Origin: Belnapia rosea
GTDB taxonomy: Bacteria; Pseudomonadota; Alphaproteobacteria; Acetobacterales; Acetobacteraceae
Direction: 5' to 3'
Assembly (NCBI RefSeq): GCF_900101615.1
Contig: NZ_FMZX01000022.1
Location: 1-64,000 of the forward strand
DNA: 64,000 bases
Shown here: positions 1-8,659 of the stretch, one piece after another
How positions within the stretch are numbered: the stretch's first letter is position 1
Layout of the letters: every line of letters begins with the position of its first letter
Program-made: the position numbers and the translations under genes
Notes under the pieces: generated by a model
What the model saw: the letters and a program-made list of their open reading frames with translations, nothing else
Told to the model about the DNA's origin: nothing
The model's database searches: none

Positions 1-1404
1 CCCCCCCTCGGCCAGGAGGTAGGAGAGAAGCTGGCGCAGCAGGTCCACCGTGGTCGGATTGGCGGTGTCCTGGGAGGTGGCGAAGGCATGGGCATAGAGC
101 TGGCCGCGCCGCTCGCTCATCACCGCGAGCAGGTTGGTGCCGATCGCCCCGCCGAGCTGGCGGACGAAGTTGAGCGCCCCGGAGCCCTGGCCCAGCAGTT
201 GCGGCGGAAGCGCGCGCAGCGCCCCCGCGTTCAGGCTCGGCATGATGAGGGAAAGCCCGATTCGCCCCAGCGCTATCCACGCCGCCAGCGACCAGAAGGG
301 GGTATTGGTGTCGAGCCCGGCCATGAGCAGCGAGGACCAGGCGAACAGCAGCAGCCCCGCGGTGATCATCACATCCGCCGGCAGCTTGTCGGTCAGCCGC
401 CCGGCGATGGGGAAGGCGATGGTCAGGATCAGCCCGGCGGGCATCAGCACCAGCCCCGAGCGCGTCGCGGTGTAGCCCTGGATGGTCTGCACGAAGATCG
501 GCACCAGGTAGGTCGAGCCGAAGATGCCGGCGCCGAACACGACGGCGACGACGGAGGCGCCGGAGAAGCTCGGGGATCGGAACAGCGCGAGGTTCAGCAT
601 CGGCGCGGCGGTCCAGGTCTCCCACGCCACGAAGGCGAGGCCCGAGGCCGCGGCGAGGGTCAAGTCGAGCAGCACCATGTGCGAGCGCCAGCCATGGCGC
701 TGGCCGTTGGACAGCCCGTTGAGCAACACCACGAGGAACACCGACAGCAGCGCGAATCCGATCCAGTCGAAGGGCTTGCGCGGGCCGCTGGTCGCGCGCC
801 CGGGCATGAACAGCGCGGAGAGGAACAGCCCCGCGACGCAGGACGGCAGCACCAGGAAGAACACGAAGCGCCAGTTGAAGTTGTCCACCATCAGCCCGCC
901 GATGGTCGGCCCGAGCGCTGGCGCCAGTACCACGCCGATGCCGTAGATGCCCATGGCCGAGCCGCGCCGCTCGGGCGGGAAGACCTGGAAGATGGTCACC
1001 ATCGCGAGCGGCTGCAGCACCCCCGCCGCGCCGCCCTGCAGCACCCGCGCGAGGATCAGGACCGGCTCGCTGGGTGCGAGGCCGCCCATCGCCGAGGCGA
1101 CGACGAACACGGCTATGGTGCCGGAGAAGGTGGCGCGCTGGCCGAAGCTGTCCACCAGCCAGGCATTGATGAGCATGGTGCCGGTCATCGCCGCGAGAAA
1201 GCCGGTGGAGATCAGCTGGGCCTTGTCCTGGCCCATGCCGAATGTCCCCATGATGTCCGGCAGGGCGACATTGACGATGGTCGAGCTGAGCACGGTGCTG
1301 ATGGTGCCCATCATCGCCGTGATCGTGACATACCACCGGTAGTTGGTCCCCCAGCGCTTCATGAGCGCGGGGAGCGAGCCGGGTGCCGGCGCCTGGTCAG
1401 TCAC
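1..1404 (-). CDS. DHA2-family MFS drug efflux transporter, EmrB-like (3' end outside window)
   Basis: Read on the minus strand, this open frame runs off the left edge. It encodes a very hydrophobic protein with typical major-facilitator helices, including the stretch LINAWLVDSFGQR (motif A region) and GPTIGGLMVDNFNWRFVFF, which is characteristic of the 14-helix DHA2/EmrB drug:H+ antiporters. The chosen GTG start at 1404 overlaps the last codons of the upstream adaptor gene by 8 bases, implying translational coupling; an in-frame ATG at 1362 is an alternative. Family knowledge says such proteins pair with an HlyD-type adaptor to export hydrophobic compounds across both membranes, and the adaptor is next door. 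The substrate cannot be inferred. About 468 residues are visible; the C-terminus is missing. Confidence 0.9.
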   Translation of the reverse strand, partial: MTDQAPAPGSLPALMKRWGTNYRWYVTITAMMGTISTVLSSTIVNVALPDIMGTFGMGQDKAQLISTGFLAAMTGTMLINAWLVDSFGQRATFSGTIAVFVVASAMGGLAPSEPVLILARVLQGGAAGVLQPLAMVTIFQVFPPERRGSAMGIYGIGVVLAPALGPTIGGLMVDNFNWRFVFFLVLPSCVAGLFLSALFMPGRATSGPRKPFDWIGFALLSVFLVVLLNGLSNGQRHGWRSHMVLLDLTLAAASGLAFVAWETWTAAPMLNLALFRSPSFSGASVVAVVFGAGIFGSTYLVPIFVQTIQGYTATRSGLVLMPAGLILTIAFPIAGRLTDKLPADVMITAGLLLFAWSSLLMAGLDTNTPFWSLAAWIALGRIGLSLIMPSLNAGALRALPPQLLGQGSGALNFVRQLGGAIGTNLLAVMSERRGQLYAHAFATSQDTANPTTVDLLRQLLSYLLAEGG

Positions 1405-2539
1405 GGATGGCTGCCTCGACCTCCACCATCATCCCCGGGCGCAGCCGTCCTTCCTGCTGCGGCACGCGGATCCGCACCGGCAGGCGCTGCGAGATCTTGG
1501 TGAAATTGCCGCTCGGGTTGGGATTGGGCAGCAGAGCGAATTCGCTGGTCGCGGCCTGGCCGATGCGATCGACCGTGCCGTCGAGGACCAGGCCCGGATA
1601 GGCGTCCACCGTGACCCGCACCCGCCCACCCGGGCGGAAATAGCGGATGTCGGTTTCCTTGACGTTGGCATCCACGCGCACCGCGTCGGGATCGTGCACC
1701 ATCAGCAGGCGCTGGCCCGGCGTGACGTATTCGCCCGGATCGACGAAGACGCGGTCCACCCGGCCGTTGAACGGCATGACGATGCGCCGGTCGGCGAGGT
1801 CGAGCGCGGCGCGCTCGCGCTGCGCCGTCAGGCTCGCCTGCTCGGCCGACAGGGTGTCGAGCTGGCGCCGCAGCACGTTGAGCTGCTCGCGCGCCGCGAT
1901 GACCTCGGCGAGGGTGGCGCGCGCATTGGCCAAGTCGGCGCGCCGGGCGAGCACCGCCTGCCGGCCGGAATCGAGGGCGGCGCGACTCTGGTCGAAGCGG
2001 GCCCTGGTGCCGGCGCCGGTGGTCACGAGTTCCTGCGCGCGCGCGAAATCCGCCTGGGCCAGCTCGAACTGCGCCTCGGCCCCGGCGAGCGCCGCCTCGG
2101 CCGCCTCGACCCGGGCGCGCTGGGCCTGTTCCTGGCTGGAGGTCTGGTGGTCGATCATCAGGAGGCGCGCCTCGGTTTCGGCGCGGCGGGCGGCCACGCC
2201 GGCGAGCTGCGCCTCGACGTTGCGCAGGTCGAGCGCGGCGATGCGCTGGTCGATGGTGATGATCACCGTCCCCCGGGTGACGGAATCGCCTTCGGCGACA
2301 TTCACCTCCGTCACCCAGCCCGGCATGCGGCTGCTCAGCACGACCATGTCGGCCGCGATGCGCGCATCATCGACATGGATATGGGTGAACTGCTTCATCA
2401 GCCACGAACCGGCGGCGACCAGCATGGCCCCGCCGACCACCACCGCGACCGCACGCCCCACGATCCGCCGCATCACCCGCATCCGCGCAGGCCGGGCGGC
2501 CGTCTCCGCCGGGATGCCGCTAGGCTGCCCTATGTCCAT
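1397..2539 (-). CDS. HlyD/EmrA-type membrane fusion protein
   Basis: A 380-residue periplasmic adaptor. One N-terminal membrane anchor lies at about residues 25-45, followed by the first half of the lipoyl-like domain (VVLSSRMPGWVTEVNVAEGD), a long alpha-helical hairpin rich in Ala, Glu and Arg (about 95-215), and a C-terminal beta-barrel with the typical segment GRVDRVFVDPGEYVTPG. The length matches EmrA-type adaptors. It overlaps marR upstream by 20 bases and the MFS gene downstream by 8, so the three form one operon. It should bridge the inner-membrane antiporter to an outer-membrane channel; no TolC-like gene is in the window. Confidence 0.93.
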   Translation of the reverse strand: MDIGQPSGIPAETAARPARMRVMRRIVGRAVAVVVGGAMLVAAGSWLMKQFTHIHVDDARIAADMVVLSSRMPGWVTEVNVAEGDSVTRGTVIITIDQRIAALDLRNVEAQLAGVAARRAETEARLLMIDHQTSSQEQAQRARVEAAEAALAGAEAQFELAQADFARAQELVTTGAGTRARFDQSRAALDSGRQAVLARRADLANARATLAEVIAAREQLNVLRRQLDTLSAEQASLTAQRERAALDLADRRIVMPFNGRVDRVFVDPGEYVTPGQRLLMVHDPDAVRVDANVKETDIRYFRPGGRVRVTVDAYPGLVLDGTVDRIGQAATSEFALLPNPNPSGNFTKISQRLPVRIRVPQQEGRLRPGMMVEVEAAIRD

Positions 2540-3008
2540 TCTCGCGATCCGTCCTTGCAGGCGCGGCGGCGAGATTGGCCGCCACGCGCTCGAACACCGC
2601 GAGGCAGAGATCGAGCTCTGCCGCGGAGATGCCGTCCAGCAGTTCCGACCGCACCGCGGCCGCGGTCTCCTCGATTAGCCGGAGCACCGGGATGGCCTTG
2701 GCCGTCAGGTGGACGGTCTTGGCGCGACGGTCCTGCACGTCGCCCACCCGGACGACCAGGCCTTCCCGCTCCAGGCAGTCGAGGGTGCGGACCAGCGTCG
2801 GCCCGCCGACGCCGACGCGGGCGGCGAGGTCCTTCTGGGTGAGACCGTCACCACTGCGCGCGAGGTGCAGCAGGGTCACCCAGCGGGCATCCGTCAGCCC
2901 GAACTCGCTCAGTCGGCGGTCGAGGCGCGCGCGCCAATGGCGGGCGATCTGCCCGAGCAGTACGCCGAAGCGTTCCTGACCGCCGAGGGGGGTTGCATCC
3001 AATCTCAT
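2520..3008 (-). CDS. MarR-family transcriptional regulator
   Basis: A 162-residue winged-helix protein. The helix-turn-helix and wing are clear in LTQKDLAARVGVGGPTLVRT, followed by the conserved DRRAKTVHLT wing segment (about residues 95-105). It is the first gene of the efflux operon, so by analogy with EmrR/MarR systems it probably represses its own promoter and the pump until a small lipophilic or phenolic ligand binds. A perfect 11-base inverted repeat ends 5 bases upstream of the ATG, the expected place for an autoregulatory operator. No good Shine-Dalgarno sequence precedes the start, so translation may be nearly leaderless. Confidence 0.93.
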   Translation of the reverse strand: MRLDATPLGGQERFGVLLGQIARHWRARLDRRLSEFGLTDARWVTLLHLARSGDGLTQKDLAARVGVGGPTLVRTLDCLEREGLVVRVGDVQDRRAKTVHLTAKAIPVLRLIEETAAAVRSELLDGISAAELDLCLAVFERVAANLAAAPARTDRENGHRAA

Positions 3009-3012
3009 CGCA

Positions 3013-3042
3013 GGCGATTAATTAGCAAAGCAATTAATCGCC
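3013..3042. promoter_or_regulatory. Probable MarR operator (perfect inverted repeat)
   Basis: Two perfect 11-base arms, GGCGATTAATT (3013-3023) and AATTAATCGCC (3032-3042), are separated by 8 bases. The A+T-rich core stands out in a 70% G+C background and lies immediately upstream of the marR start at 3008. Arm length and centre spacing fit a MarR dimer site; binding itself is inferred. Confidence 0.75.
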
Positions 3043-3168
3043 CGCAATCGAAAATGTACCGGTGGCGCTACTCGCGGCGTTCCGCCGCCCCTCGTCGGTG
3101 CGTCGCCCGATGGCTGCTTTGCATGCCGCAGGAGAGGTAGTTGACGATTGCCGCGCCGGCTGCGCAGA

Positions 3169-3184
3169 CTGAACGCTTGTTCAG
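3169..3184. promoter_or_regulatory. Inverted repeat upstream of the first Bug receptor gene, possible operator
   Basis: CTGAAC-GCTT-GTTCAG, a perfect 6-base inverted repeat with a 4-base spacer, lies 70 bases upstream of the Bug gene start and just downstream of a TTGACG hexamer at 3141. This could be an operator for the Bug/monooxygenase pair. The controlling protein is unknown. Confidence 0.4.
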
Positions 3185-3254
3185 CGGGCTGCAGCTCGCT
3201 GGACAAAGACACTGGAAAAGCAAACTGAAAAAAGAGTGGAGTGGAGGGGAAACC

Positions 3255-4256
3255 ATGGAACGACGGAAGGCTGCGGCTATGCCGCGCCGCCAGGCGCTGA
3301 TCGGCGGCGCGGCGCTGCTGTCACCAGCATTGCCCGCCCCGGCCAGGGCCCAGGAATGGCCGACCCGGCCGATCCGCTTCATCGTGCCCTTCCCCGCCGG
3401 CGGCTCGACCGACGTGCTCGGGCGGCTGCTGGCCGAGATGCTGCGCGACGGGCTCGGCCAGCCGGTGGTGGTCGAGAACCGCGCCGGCGCCGGCGGGAAC
3501 ATCGGCGTGGACGCCATCGCCAAGGCGGCGCCCGATGGCTACACGATGGGTGTCTCGGCGGGCGGGGCGCTGGCGATCAATGTCTCGCTGTTCCGCCGCC
3601 TGCCCTACGATCCGCGCCGCGACCATGAGCCGATCGCCCAGGTCGCTCGCACGGCGAACATCCTGGTGGTGAGCGCGCAATCGCCGATCCGCACCCTGCC
3701 GGAGCTGATCGCCGCGGCGCGGGCGCGGCCGGGCGGGCTGTCCTACGCCACCCCCGGGGTCGGCTCGTCGAGCCACCTCTCGGGCGAGCTGCTGCGCGTG
3801 CGCGCCGGGATCGACATCTTCCCCGTCCATTTCGCTGGCAATGCGCCGTCGAACACCGCGATGGTGCGCGGCGACGTCGCCTTCACCTTCGAGACCATGA
3901 CGACCGGCCTTGCCGCGATCCGCGCCGGGCAGTTCCGCGCCCTGGCGGTGACCGGGGCGGAACGGGCGCCGGCGCTGTCCGACGTGCCGACCATGGCCGA
4001 GGCGGGCGTGCCCGACTGCGTCACCGACGTGTTCTTCGCCGTGATCGGCCCGGCCGGGATGCCCCGCGCCGCGGTCGAGCGCACCTCGGCCGTGCTGCAG
4101 CGCGGCCTTCGCGCGCCCGGCGTCGAGGAACGCTTCCGCGACACGCTCGGGCTCGAGATCGCCTCCACCTCGCCCGAGGAGACGCACCGGATCATCGCCT
4201 CCGAGATCGACCGCTGGGCCGAGATCATCCGCATTTCCGGCGCCCGCGCCGACTGA
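3255..4256 (+). CDS. Bug/TctC-type periplasmic substrate-binding receptor
   Basis: A tripartite tricarboxylate transporter (TTT) receptor of about 333 residues. Start ATG 3255 is preferred over upstream TTG 3141 because a GGAGGGG Shine-Dalgarno lies 6-8 bases upstream. A twin-arginine-like signal (PRRQALIGGAALL) ends near ARAQ at about residue 34. Family hallmarks are FIVPFPAGGSTDVLGR, GQPVVVENRAGAGG and PDGYT. The protein should bind a carboxylate-type ligand in the periplasm, but no TctA/TctB is encoded nearby. The monooxygenase gene follows after 34 bases, so they are probably cotranscribed. Confidence 0.93.
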   Translation: MERRKAAAMPRRQALIGGAALLSPALPAPARAQEWPTRPIRFIVPFPAGGSTDVLGRLLAEMLRDGLGQPVVVENRAGAGGNIGVDAIAKAAPDGYTMGVSAGGALAINVSLFRRLPYDPRRDHEPIAQVARTANILVVSAQSPIRTLPELIAAARARPGGLSYATPGVGSSSHLSGELLRVRAGIDIFPVHFAGNAPSNTAMVRGDVAFTFETMTTGLAAIRAGQFRALAVTGAERAPALSDVPTMAEAGVPDCVTDVFFAVIGPAGMPRAAVERTSAVLQRGLRAPGVEERFRDTLGLEIASTSPEETHRIIASEIDRWAEIIRISGARAD

Positions 4257-4290
4257 CCGGCGCGCCGCCAATCGGCAAGGACCAATACCG

Positions 4291-5931
4291 ATGACCACCA
4301 TGACCGAGACCCGGCCTCGGGCCGCAGCTGCACCCGACACCGAGTTCGACGCCATCGTGATCGGCGCCGGCATGTCGGGTCTCTACCAGCTTATCCGCCT
4401 GCGCGAGCTCGGGCTGGGGGCGCGCGTTTTCGAGGCCGGCACGGGCGTCGGCGGCACCTGGTACTGGAACCGCTACCCGGGCTGCCGCTTCGATTCCGAG
4501 AGCTACTCCTATTGCTATTCCTTCGACAAGGACCTGCTGCAGGAATGGAGCTGGAGCGAGCATTTCGCCCCGCAGCCCGAGACCGAGCGCTACCTCAACC
4601 GCGTCGCCGACAAGTACGACCTGCGCCGCGACATCCAGTTCAACGCGCGGGTCAGGGCGGCCGAGTGGGACGAGGCCAGCCGCAGCTGGACCGTCACGCT
4701 GGAGGACGGCAGCCGCCACCGCTCGCGTTTCCTCATCACCGCGATCGGCGCACTGTCGGCGCCGACCATGCCGAACTTCCCCGGCATTGGCGACTTCCGT
4801 GGCCAGTCCTTCCACACCGGGCTGTGGCCCAAGGAGCCGGTGGATTTCGCCGGCAAGCGCGTCGCCGTCATCGGCACCGGCGCCTCGGGCGTACAGACCA
4901 TCCAGGAGGTCGCCAAGGCCGCGCGGGAACTGGTGGTCTTCCAGCGCACGCCGAACTGGTGCGCGCCACTCCACAACGCGAAGATCCCGCCGGAGGAGAT
5001 GGAGGAGATCCGCACTCGCTACGACGAGATCTTCCGGCGTTGCGACGAGACCTTCTCCTGCTTCCTGCACACGCCCGACCCGCGCAACACCTTCGACGTG
5101 AGCGCCGAGGAGCGCGAGGCCTTCCTCGAGAAGCTCTACTCGGAGCGCGGCTTCGGCATCTGGGTCGGCAACTTCAAGGACATGCTGACCAACCGCGAGG
5201 CCAACCGCGTCATCTCGAACTTCGTCGCCAACAAGATCCGCCAACGGGTGAAGGATCCGAAGGTCGCCGAGAAGCTGATCCCTACGAACCACGGCTTCGG
5301 CACCCGCCGCGTGCCGCTCGAGACGAACTACTACGAGGTCTACAACCAGCCCAACGTGACGCTGGTGGACACCCGCGAGACGCCGATCGAGCGCATCACG
5401 GAGACCGGCATCCGCACCAGTGAGCGGGACTACGAGTTCGACATCATCGTCTATGCCACCGGCTTCGACGCGCTGCGCGGCGCCTTCGACCGCATCGACT
5501 TCCGCGGCAAGGGCGGCGTGGCGCTGAAGGAGAAGTGGAAGGACGGCGCAACCTCGCTCGTCGGCATGCTCCAGGACGGCTTCCCCAACATGTTCATGCT
5601 GCTCGGCCCGCACGCCGCGCTCGGCAACATCCCGCGCTCGATCGAGTTCAACGTGGACTGGGTGACCCGCCTGCTGCACCACATGCGGGCCAATGGCCTG
5701 ACCCGCGCCGAGGCGACGCCCGAGGCGATGGCAAAGTGGATGGACCATGTGATGGAGGTCGCCCAGGGGCTGCTCTCCATGGAGGTCGATTCCTGGATGA
5801 CCGGCGTCAACGTCAATGTCGAGGGCCGGCAGGTGCGCCGAGTCGCGCGCTACACCGGCAGCGCGCCGACCTATCGCGCATGGGCCGAGGACATCGCAGC
5901 GCGCGGCTATGCCGGCCTGGCGCTGAGCTGA
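4291..5931 (+). CDS. Baeyer-Villiger-type FAD/NADPH monooxygenase
   Basis: A 546-residue flavoprotein. The FAD Rossmann motif GAGMSG is at residues 25-30, followed by the GGTWYWNRYPG block. The Baeyer-Villiger fingerprint FRGQSFHTGLWP is at about residues 168-179, and the NADPH-binding GTGASG follows. Length and motifs match cyclohexanone-monooxygenase-type type I enzymes, which insert oxygen next to a carbonyl to give lactones or esters. Substrate is not deducible; cyclic or terpenoid ketones would fit the surrounding alicyclic-acid genes. It follows a Bug receptor by 34 bases. A second enzyme of the same class is encoded at 32985-34628. Confidence 0.92.
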   Translation: MTTMTETRPRAAAAPDTEFDAIVIGAGMSGLYQLIRLRELGLGARVFEAGTGVGGTWYWNRYPGCRFDSESYSYCYSFDKDLLQEWSWSEHFAPQPETERYLNRVADKYDLRRDIQFNARVRAAEWDEASRSWTVTLEDGSRHRSRFLITAIGALSAPTMPNFPGIGDFRGQSFHTGLWPKEPVDFAGKRVAVIGTGASGVQTIQEVAKAARELVVFQRTPNWCAPLHNAKIPPEEMEEIRTRYDEIFRRCDETFSCFLHTPDPRNTFDVSAEEREAFLEKLYSERGFGIWVGNFKDMLTNREANRVISNFVANKIRQRVKDPKVAEKLIPTNHGFGTRRVPLETNYYEVYNQPNVTLVDTRETPIERITETGIRTSERDYEFDIIVYATGFDALRGAFDRIDFRGKGGVALKEKWKDGATSLVGMLQDGFPNMFMLLGPHAALGNIPRSIEFNVDWVTRLLHHMRANGLTRAEATPEAMAKWMDHVMEVAQGLLSMEVDSWMTGVNVNVEGRQVRRVARYTGSAPTYRAWAEDIAARGYAGLALS

Positions 5932-6006
5932 GGCCGGGCCCGCCATGGACCGCGCTGCCTTTCCGGTGGTTCCCTCGCCTCCCCGCGCCGCGGAGCATGG
6001 CGGCTG

Positions 6007-6972
6007 ATGCCGCGGCTGGTCATGCTCGCCTCGGCGCGCGGCGAGTCCTGCGCGAAACCCCGCCCGCAGGAATGGGAACATTTCACGCGGCGCGACTGGG
6101 CCGCGCTCGCAGCCGGCACGCCGCCCGCCCTGACGCAAGCCGAGTACGCCGCGCTGTGCGGCTTGAGCGAGCCGGTCTCCTTCGCCGAGGTGACCGAGAC
6201 GCTGACCCCGCTCGCCTGCCTCATCAACCTCGAGGTGGCGGCGGCGCGGCGGCTGGCGGCGGACAAGGCCGCCTTCCTCGGCCGCCCGGCGGAACGCCGG
6301 CCCTTCATCGTCGCCATCGCCGGCAGCGTCGCCGTGGGCAAGAGCACGCTCGCGCGCACGCTGCGGTTCCTGCTGGCGCGCTGGCCCGACCATCCGCTGG
6401 TGGATCTCGTGACCACCGACGGCTTCCTGCATCCGAACCGGGTGCTGGAACAGCGCGGCCTGATGCACCGCAAGGGCTTTCCTGAGAGCTACGATCTGCG
6501 CCGGATGGCCCGCTTCCTTGCCGATGCGAAGTCGGGGCTTGAGGTGCAGGCGCCGGTCTATTCGCACCTCGCCTACGACATCGTGCCCGGCGAGCGCCAG
6601 GCGGTGCGCCGGCCCGACATCCTGATCTTCGAGGGGCTGAACGTGCTGCAGACCACCGCCGCCTCGGTAGTGGCCTCGGACTTCTTCGACTTCTCGATCT
6701 ACGTCGATGCCCGGACCGCCGACATCGAGGCCTGGTACCTGGAACGCTTCCTGCTGCTCCAGCGCACCGCCTTCCGCGACCCGGCCTCCTATTTCCACCG
6801 CTACCGCGACCTGCCGCGCGGGCAGGCGGAGGCGATGGCGCGCGACATCTGGCGGCGAATCAACCTGGTCAACCTCCGCCGCAATGTCGTGCCGACGCGC
6901 GAGCGCGCGCGGCTTGTGCTGTCCAAGCGCAGCGACCATGCCGTGGGGGAGGTGCTGCTGCGCCGCCACTGA
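6007..6972 (+). CDS. coaA: Type I pantothenate kinase
   Basis: A 321-residue protein closely resembling CoaA, which phosphorylates pantothenate with ATP in the first committed step of CoA synthesis. Walker [10 protein letters not shown] is at about residues 106-114, followed by the family signatures [34 protein letters not shown] and FSIYVD. The C-terminal NVVPTRERA and [12 protein letters not shown] are also conserved. The start gives the usual length for bacterial type I kinases. It is an essential housekeeping gene sitting inside an accessory catabolic region, next to a Nudix hydrolase. Confidence 0.95.
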   Translation: MPRLVMLASARGESCAKPRPQEWEHFTRRDWAALAAGTPPALTQAEYAALCGLSEPVSFAEVTETLTPLACLINLEVAAARRLAADKAAFLGRPAERRPFIVAIAGSVAVGKSTLARTLRFLLARWPDHPLVDLVTTDGFLHPNRVLEQRGLMHRKGFPESYDLRRMARFLADAKSGLEVQAPVYSHLAYDIVPGERQAVRRPDILIFEGLNVLQTTAASVVASDFFDFSIYVDARTADIEAWYLERFLLLQRTAFRDPASYFHRYRDLPRGQAEAMARDIWRRINLVNLRRNVVPTRERARLVLSKRSDHAVGEVLLRRH

Positions 6973-7054
6973 CCACGCCCCCGCGCCGCGATGGCGCCCC
7001 ACGCCGCCTGTGCAGCCGGCCCCTGCTTGCACGCTGTCCGAGGCTCCCCTGCCC

Positions 7055-7864
7055 ATGTCCGCCAGCCCCGCTTCCCCGGTTTCCGCCCGCGCCGCCGCCA
7101 CCGTGCTGCTGTTGCGCGACCGCCCGCAGGGCATGGAGGTGTTCATGGTGGTCCGCCACCACGAGATCGACTTCGCCTCGGGCGCGCTGGTGTTTCCCGG
7201 CGGCCGCGCCGATCCGGACGATGCCGCGGTCGCCGAGGCCCTCGGCGGTGCTTCGCACGCCACGCCCATCCACGTCGCGGCGGTGCGCGAAACATTCGAG
7301 GAATGCGGCGTGCTGCTGGCCCGGCGGCGCGGCGAGCAGGGGCTGGTCGGCGCCGAGGTGGTGCAGCGGCTGGAGGCGCCGCGCGCCGCGCTGTGCCGGC
7401 GCGAGGCCGCCTTCGCCGACATCCTCGCCGCCGAGGACTTGGTGCCGGCGACCGACCTGCTGGTGCATTTCGCGCATTGGATCACGCCGCGCACCCAGCC
7501 CAAGCGCTTCGACACGCATTTCTTCCTGACCGTCGCGCCGGAGGACCATCTCGCCCTGCATGACGGCGGGGAGGCGGTCGATTCCGTCTGGATCCGGCCG
7601 GCCGACGCGCTGGACGATGCCGCCAACGGGCGCCGCAAGATGATATTCCCGACTCGTATCAACCTGATGAAGCTGGCGCGCGAGACCACCGCCGAGGCCT
7701 CGATCGGCGCCGCGCGCAGCGCGCCGATCGTCACCGTCGAGCCGGAATTCGTGCGCGCCGTCCCCGGCGGGCGCGAACTCAGGATCCCGCTCGCCGCCGG
7801 CTATGGCGGCGAGATCTTCCTCGCCCACGACATGCCGGCCTCGGGCGGGGCGCAGCCGCGTTGA
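7055..7864 (+). CDS. Nudix hydrolase, NUDT19/CoA-diphosphatase-like
   Basis: About 269 residues starting at ATG 7055. The N-terminal strand ATVLLLRD and the FPGGRADPDD segment are followed by an insertion and then the catalytic Nudix helix RETFEECGVLL. The gap between the GG element and the RExxEE helix is the arrangement of the NUDT7/NUDT19 group, some members of which hydrolyse CoA and acyl-CoA diphosphate bonds. Position right after pantothenate kinase supports a CoA-turnover role, but this is inference; other nucleotide diphosphates are possible. The 82 bases between the two genes show no terminator. Confidence 0.82.
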   Translation: MSASPASPVSARAAATVLLLRDRPQGMEVFMVVRHHEIDFASGALVFPGGRADPDDAAVAEALGGASHATPIHVAAVRETFEECGVLLARRRGEQGLVGAEVVQRLEAPRAALCRREAAFADILAAEDLVPATDLLVHFAHWITPRTQPKRFDTHFFLTVAPEDHLALHDGGEAVDSVWIRPADALDDAANGRRKMIFPTRINLMKLARETTAEASIGAARSAPIVTVEPEFVRAVPGGRELRIPLAAGYGGEIFLAHDMPASGGAQPR

Positions 7865-7905
7865 CCGGCCCGCGGCGATGATCGGACCTTCCATCGAAGG
7901 GCGCG

Positions 7906-7923
7906 CGCCCGCCCGGGCGGGCG
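7906..7923. repeat. Perfect 18-base G+C palindrome
   Basis: CGCCCGCCCGGGCGGGCG is self-complementary over all 18 bases and lies between the Nudix gene and the tetR start. It could be part of a terminator for the CoA-metabolism pair or a chance product of extreme G+C. Confidence 0.35.
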
Positions 7924-7981
7924 GGCGGGAGTGCCGCGGCATGGCGCCCCGGCGGGACACCGGCGCACGCGGAGCCGGTCG

Positions 7982-8659
7982 GTGAGCGCGGGACGCGGTG
8001 CCCCCGTGTCGGCGCGCGCGGCCGGCCGCGGCCAGCCCGCCGCGGCCAGGCTGACCGCCGAGCGCCGGGCCCAGATCACCGAGGCGGCGGGCGAATTGTT
8101 CGGGCGCCGCGGCTATCACGCGGCGACGATGCGCGACATCGCCCTTCGCGTCGGCGTCAGCCCCGGGCTCATCTACAACTATGTCGAGGACAAGGAGGAA
8201 CTCCTGCTCCTGGTCCTCGACAGCCTGCTCGATGCCTATGCCAGCGGTATCCCGGCGGCGCTCGCCGGGTTGCGCGATCCGCTCGCGCGCTTCGCCGCCG
8301 CGGTGGATACCTATTGCCGGATCGTCGCCGAAAGGCCCGAGGCGACCCTGCTCGCCTATCAGGAATCGCGTTCGCTGCGCCGCTCGTTGCGCGAGCACAT
8401 CAAGCGGCGCGAGGTCGAGACGAATGCGCTGATCGCCGACTGCATCAGCGACGGCATCGCGCAGGGGCTGTTCCGGCCGGTGGATGCCGAGCTGACCGCC
8501 TATCGCGTGGTGATGATGGCGCATGGCTGGGCGCTCAAGACCTGGCGGCTGGCGGGGCGGATGACGATCGACGACTACATTGCCGACAGCCTCGAGATGC
8601 TGCTCGGCGCGCTGCTCACGCCGCTCGGCGCGCAACGGCGGGCGGAGGCGGCGCGGTGA
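7982..8659 (+). CDS. TetR/AcrR-family transcriptional regulator
   Basis: About 225 residues from GTG 7982; an in-frame ATG at 7931 is a less likely alternative because it adds an Arg-rich tail unlike the family. The N-terminal helix-turn-helix is unmistakable: ITEAAGELFGRRGYHAATMRD, then VGVSPGLIYNYVEDKEELL (about residues 30-75). The rest is the helical ligand/dimer domain. It overlaps the first ABC permease gene by four bases (GTGA), so it is the leading gene of the transporter operon and the natural candidate for its control. Ligand unknown; acyl-CoA thioesters are common effectors of catabolic TetR proteins. Confidence 0.9.
   Translation: MSAGRGAPVSARAAGRGQPAAARLTAERRAQITEAAGELFGRRGYHAATMRDIALRVGVSPGLIYNYVEDKEELLLLVLDSLLDAYASGIPAALAGLRDPLARFAAAVDTYCRIVAERPEATLLAYQESRSLRRSLREHIKRREVETNALIADCISDGIAQGLFRPVDAELTAYRVVMMAHGWALKTWRLAGRMTIDDYIADSLEMLLGALLTPLGAQRRAEAAR

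Noticed and set aside
88-1503. Plus-strand open frame of 471 codons at the left edge
   Set aside because: The minus strand encodes an unmistakable MFS transporter here; the plus frame is its His/Gln/Arg-rich shadow.
4225-7734. 1169-codon minus-strand open frame
   Set aside because: Antisense to the monooxygenase, coaA and Nudix genes; composition typical of a shadow frame.
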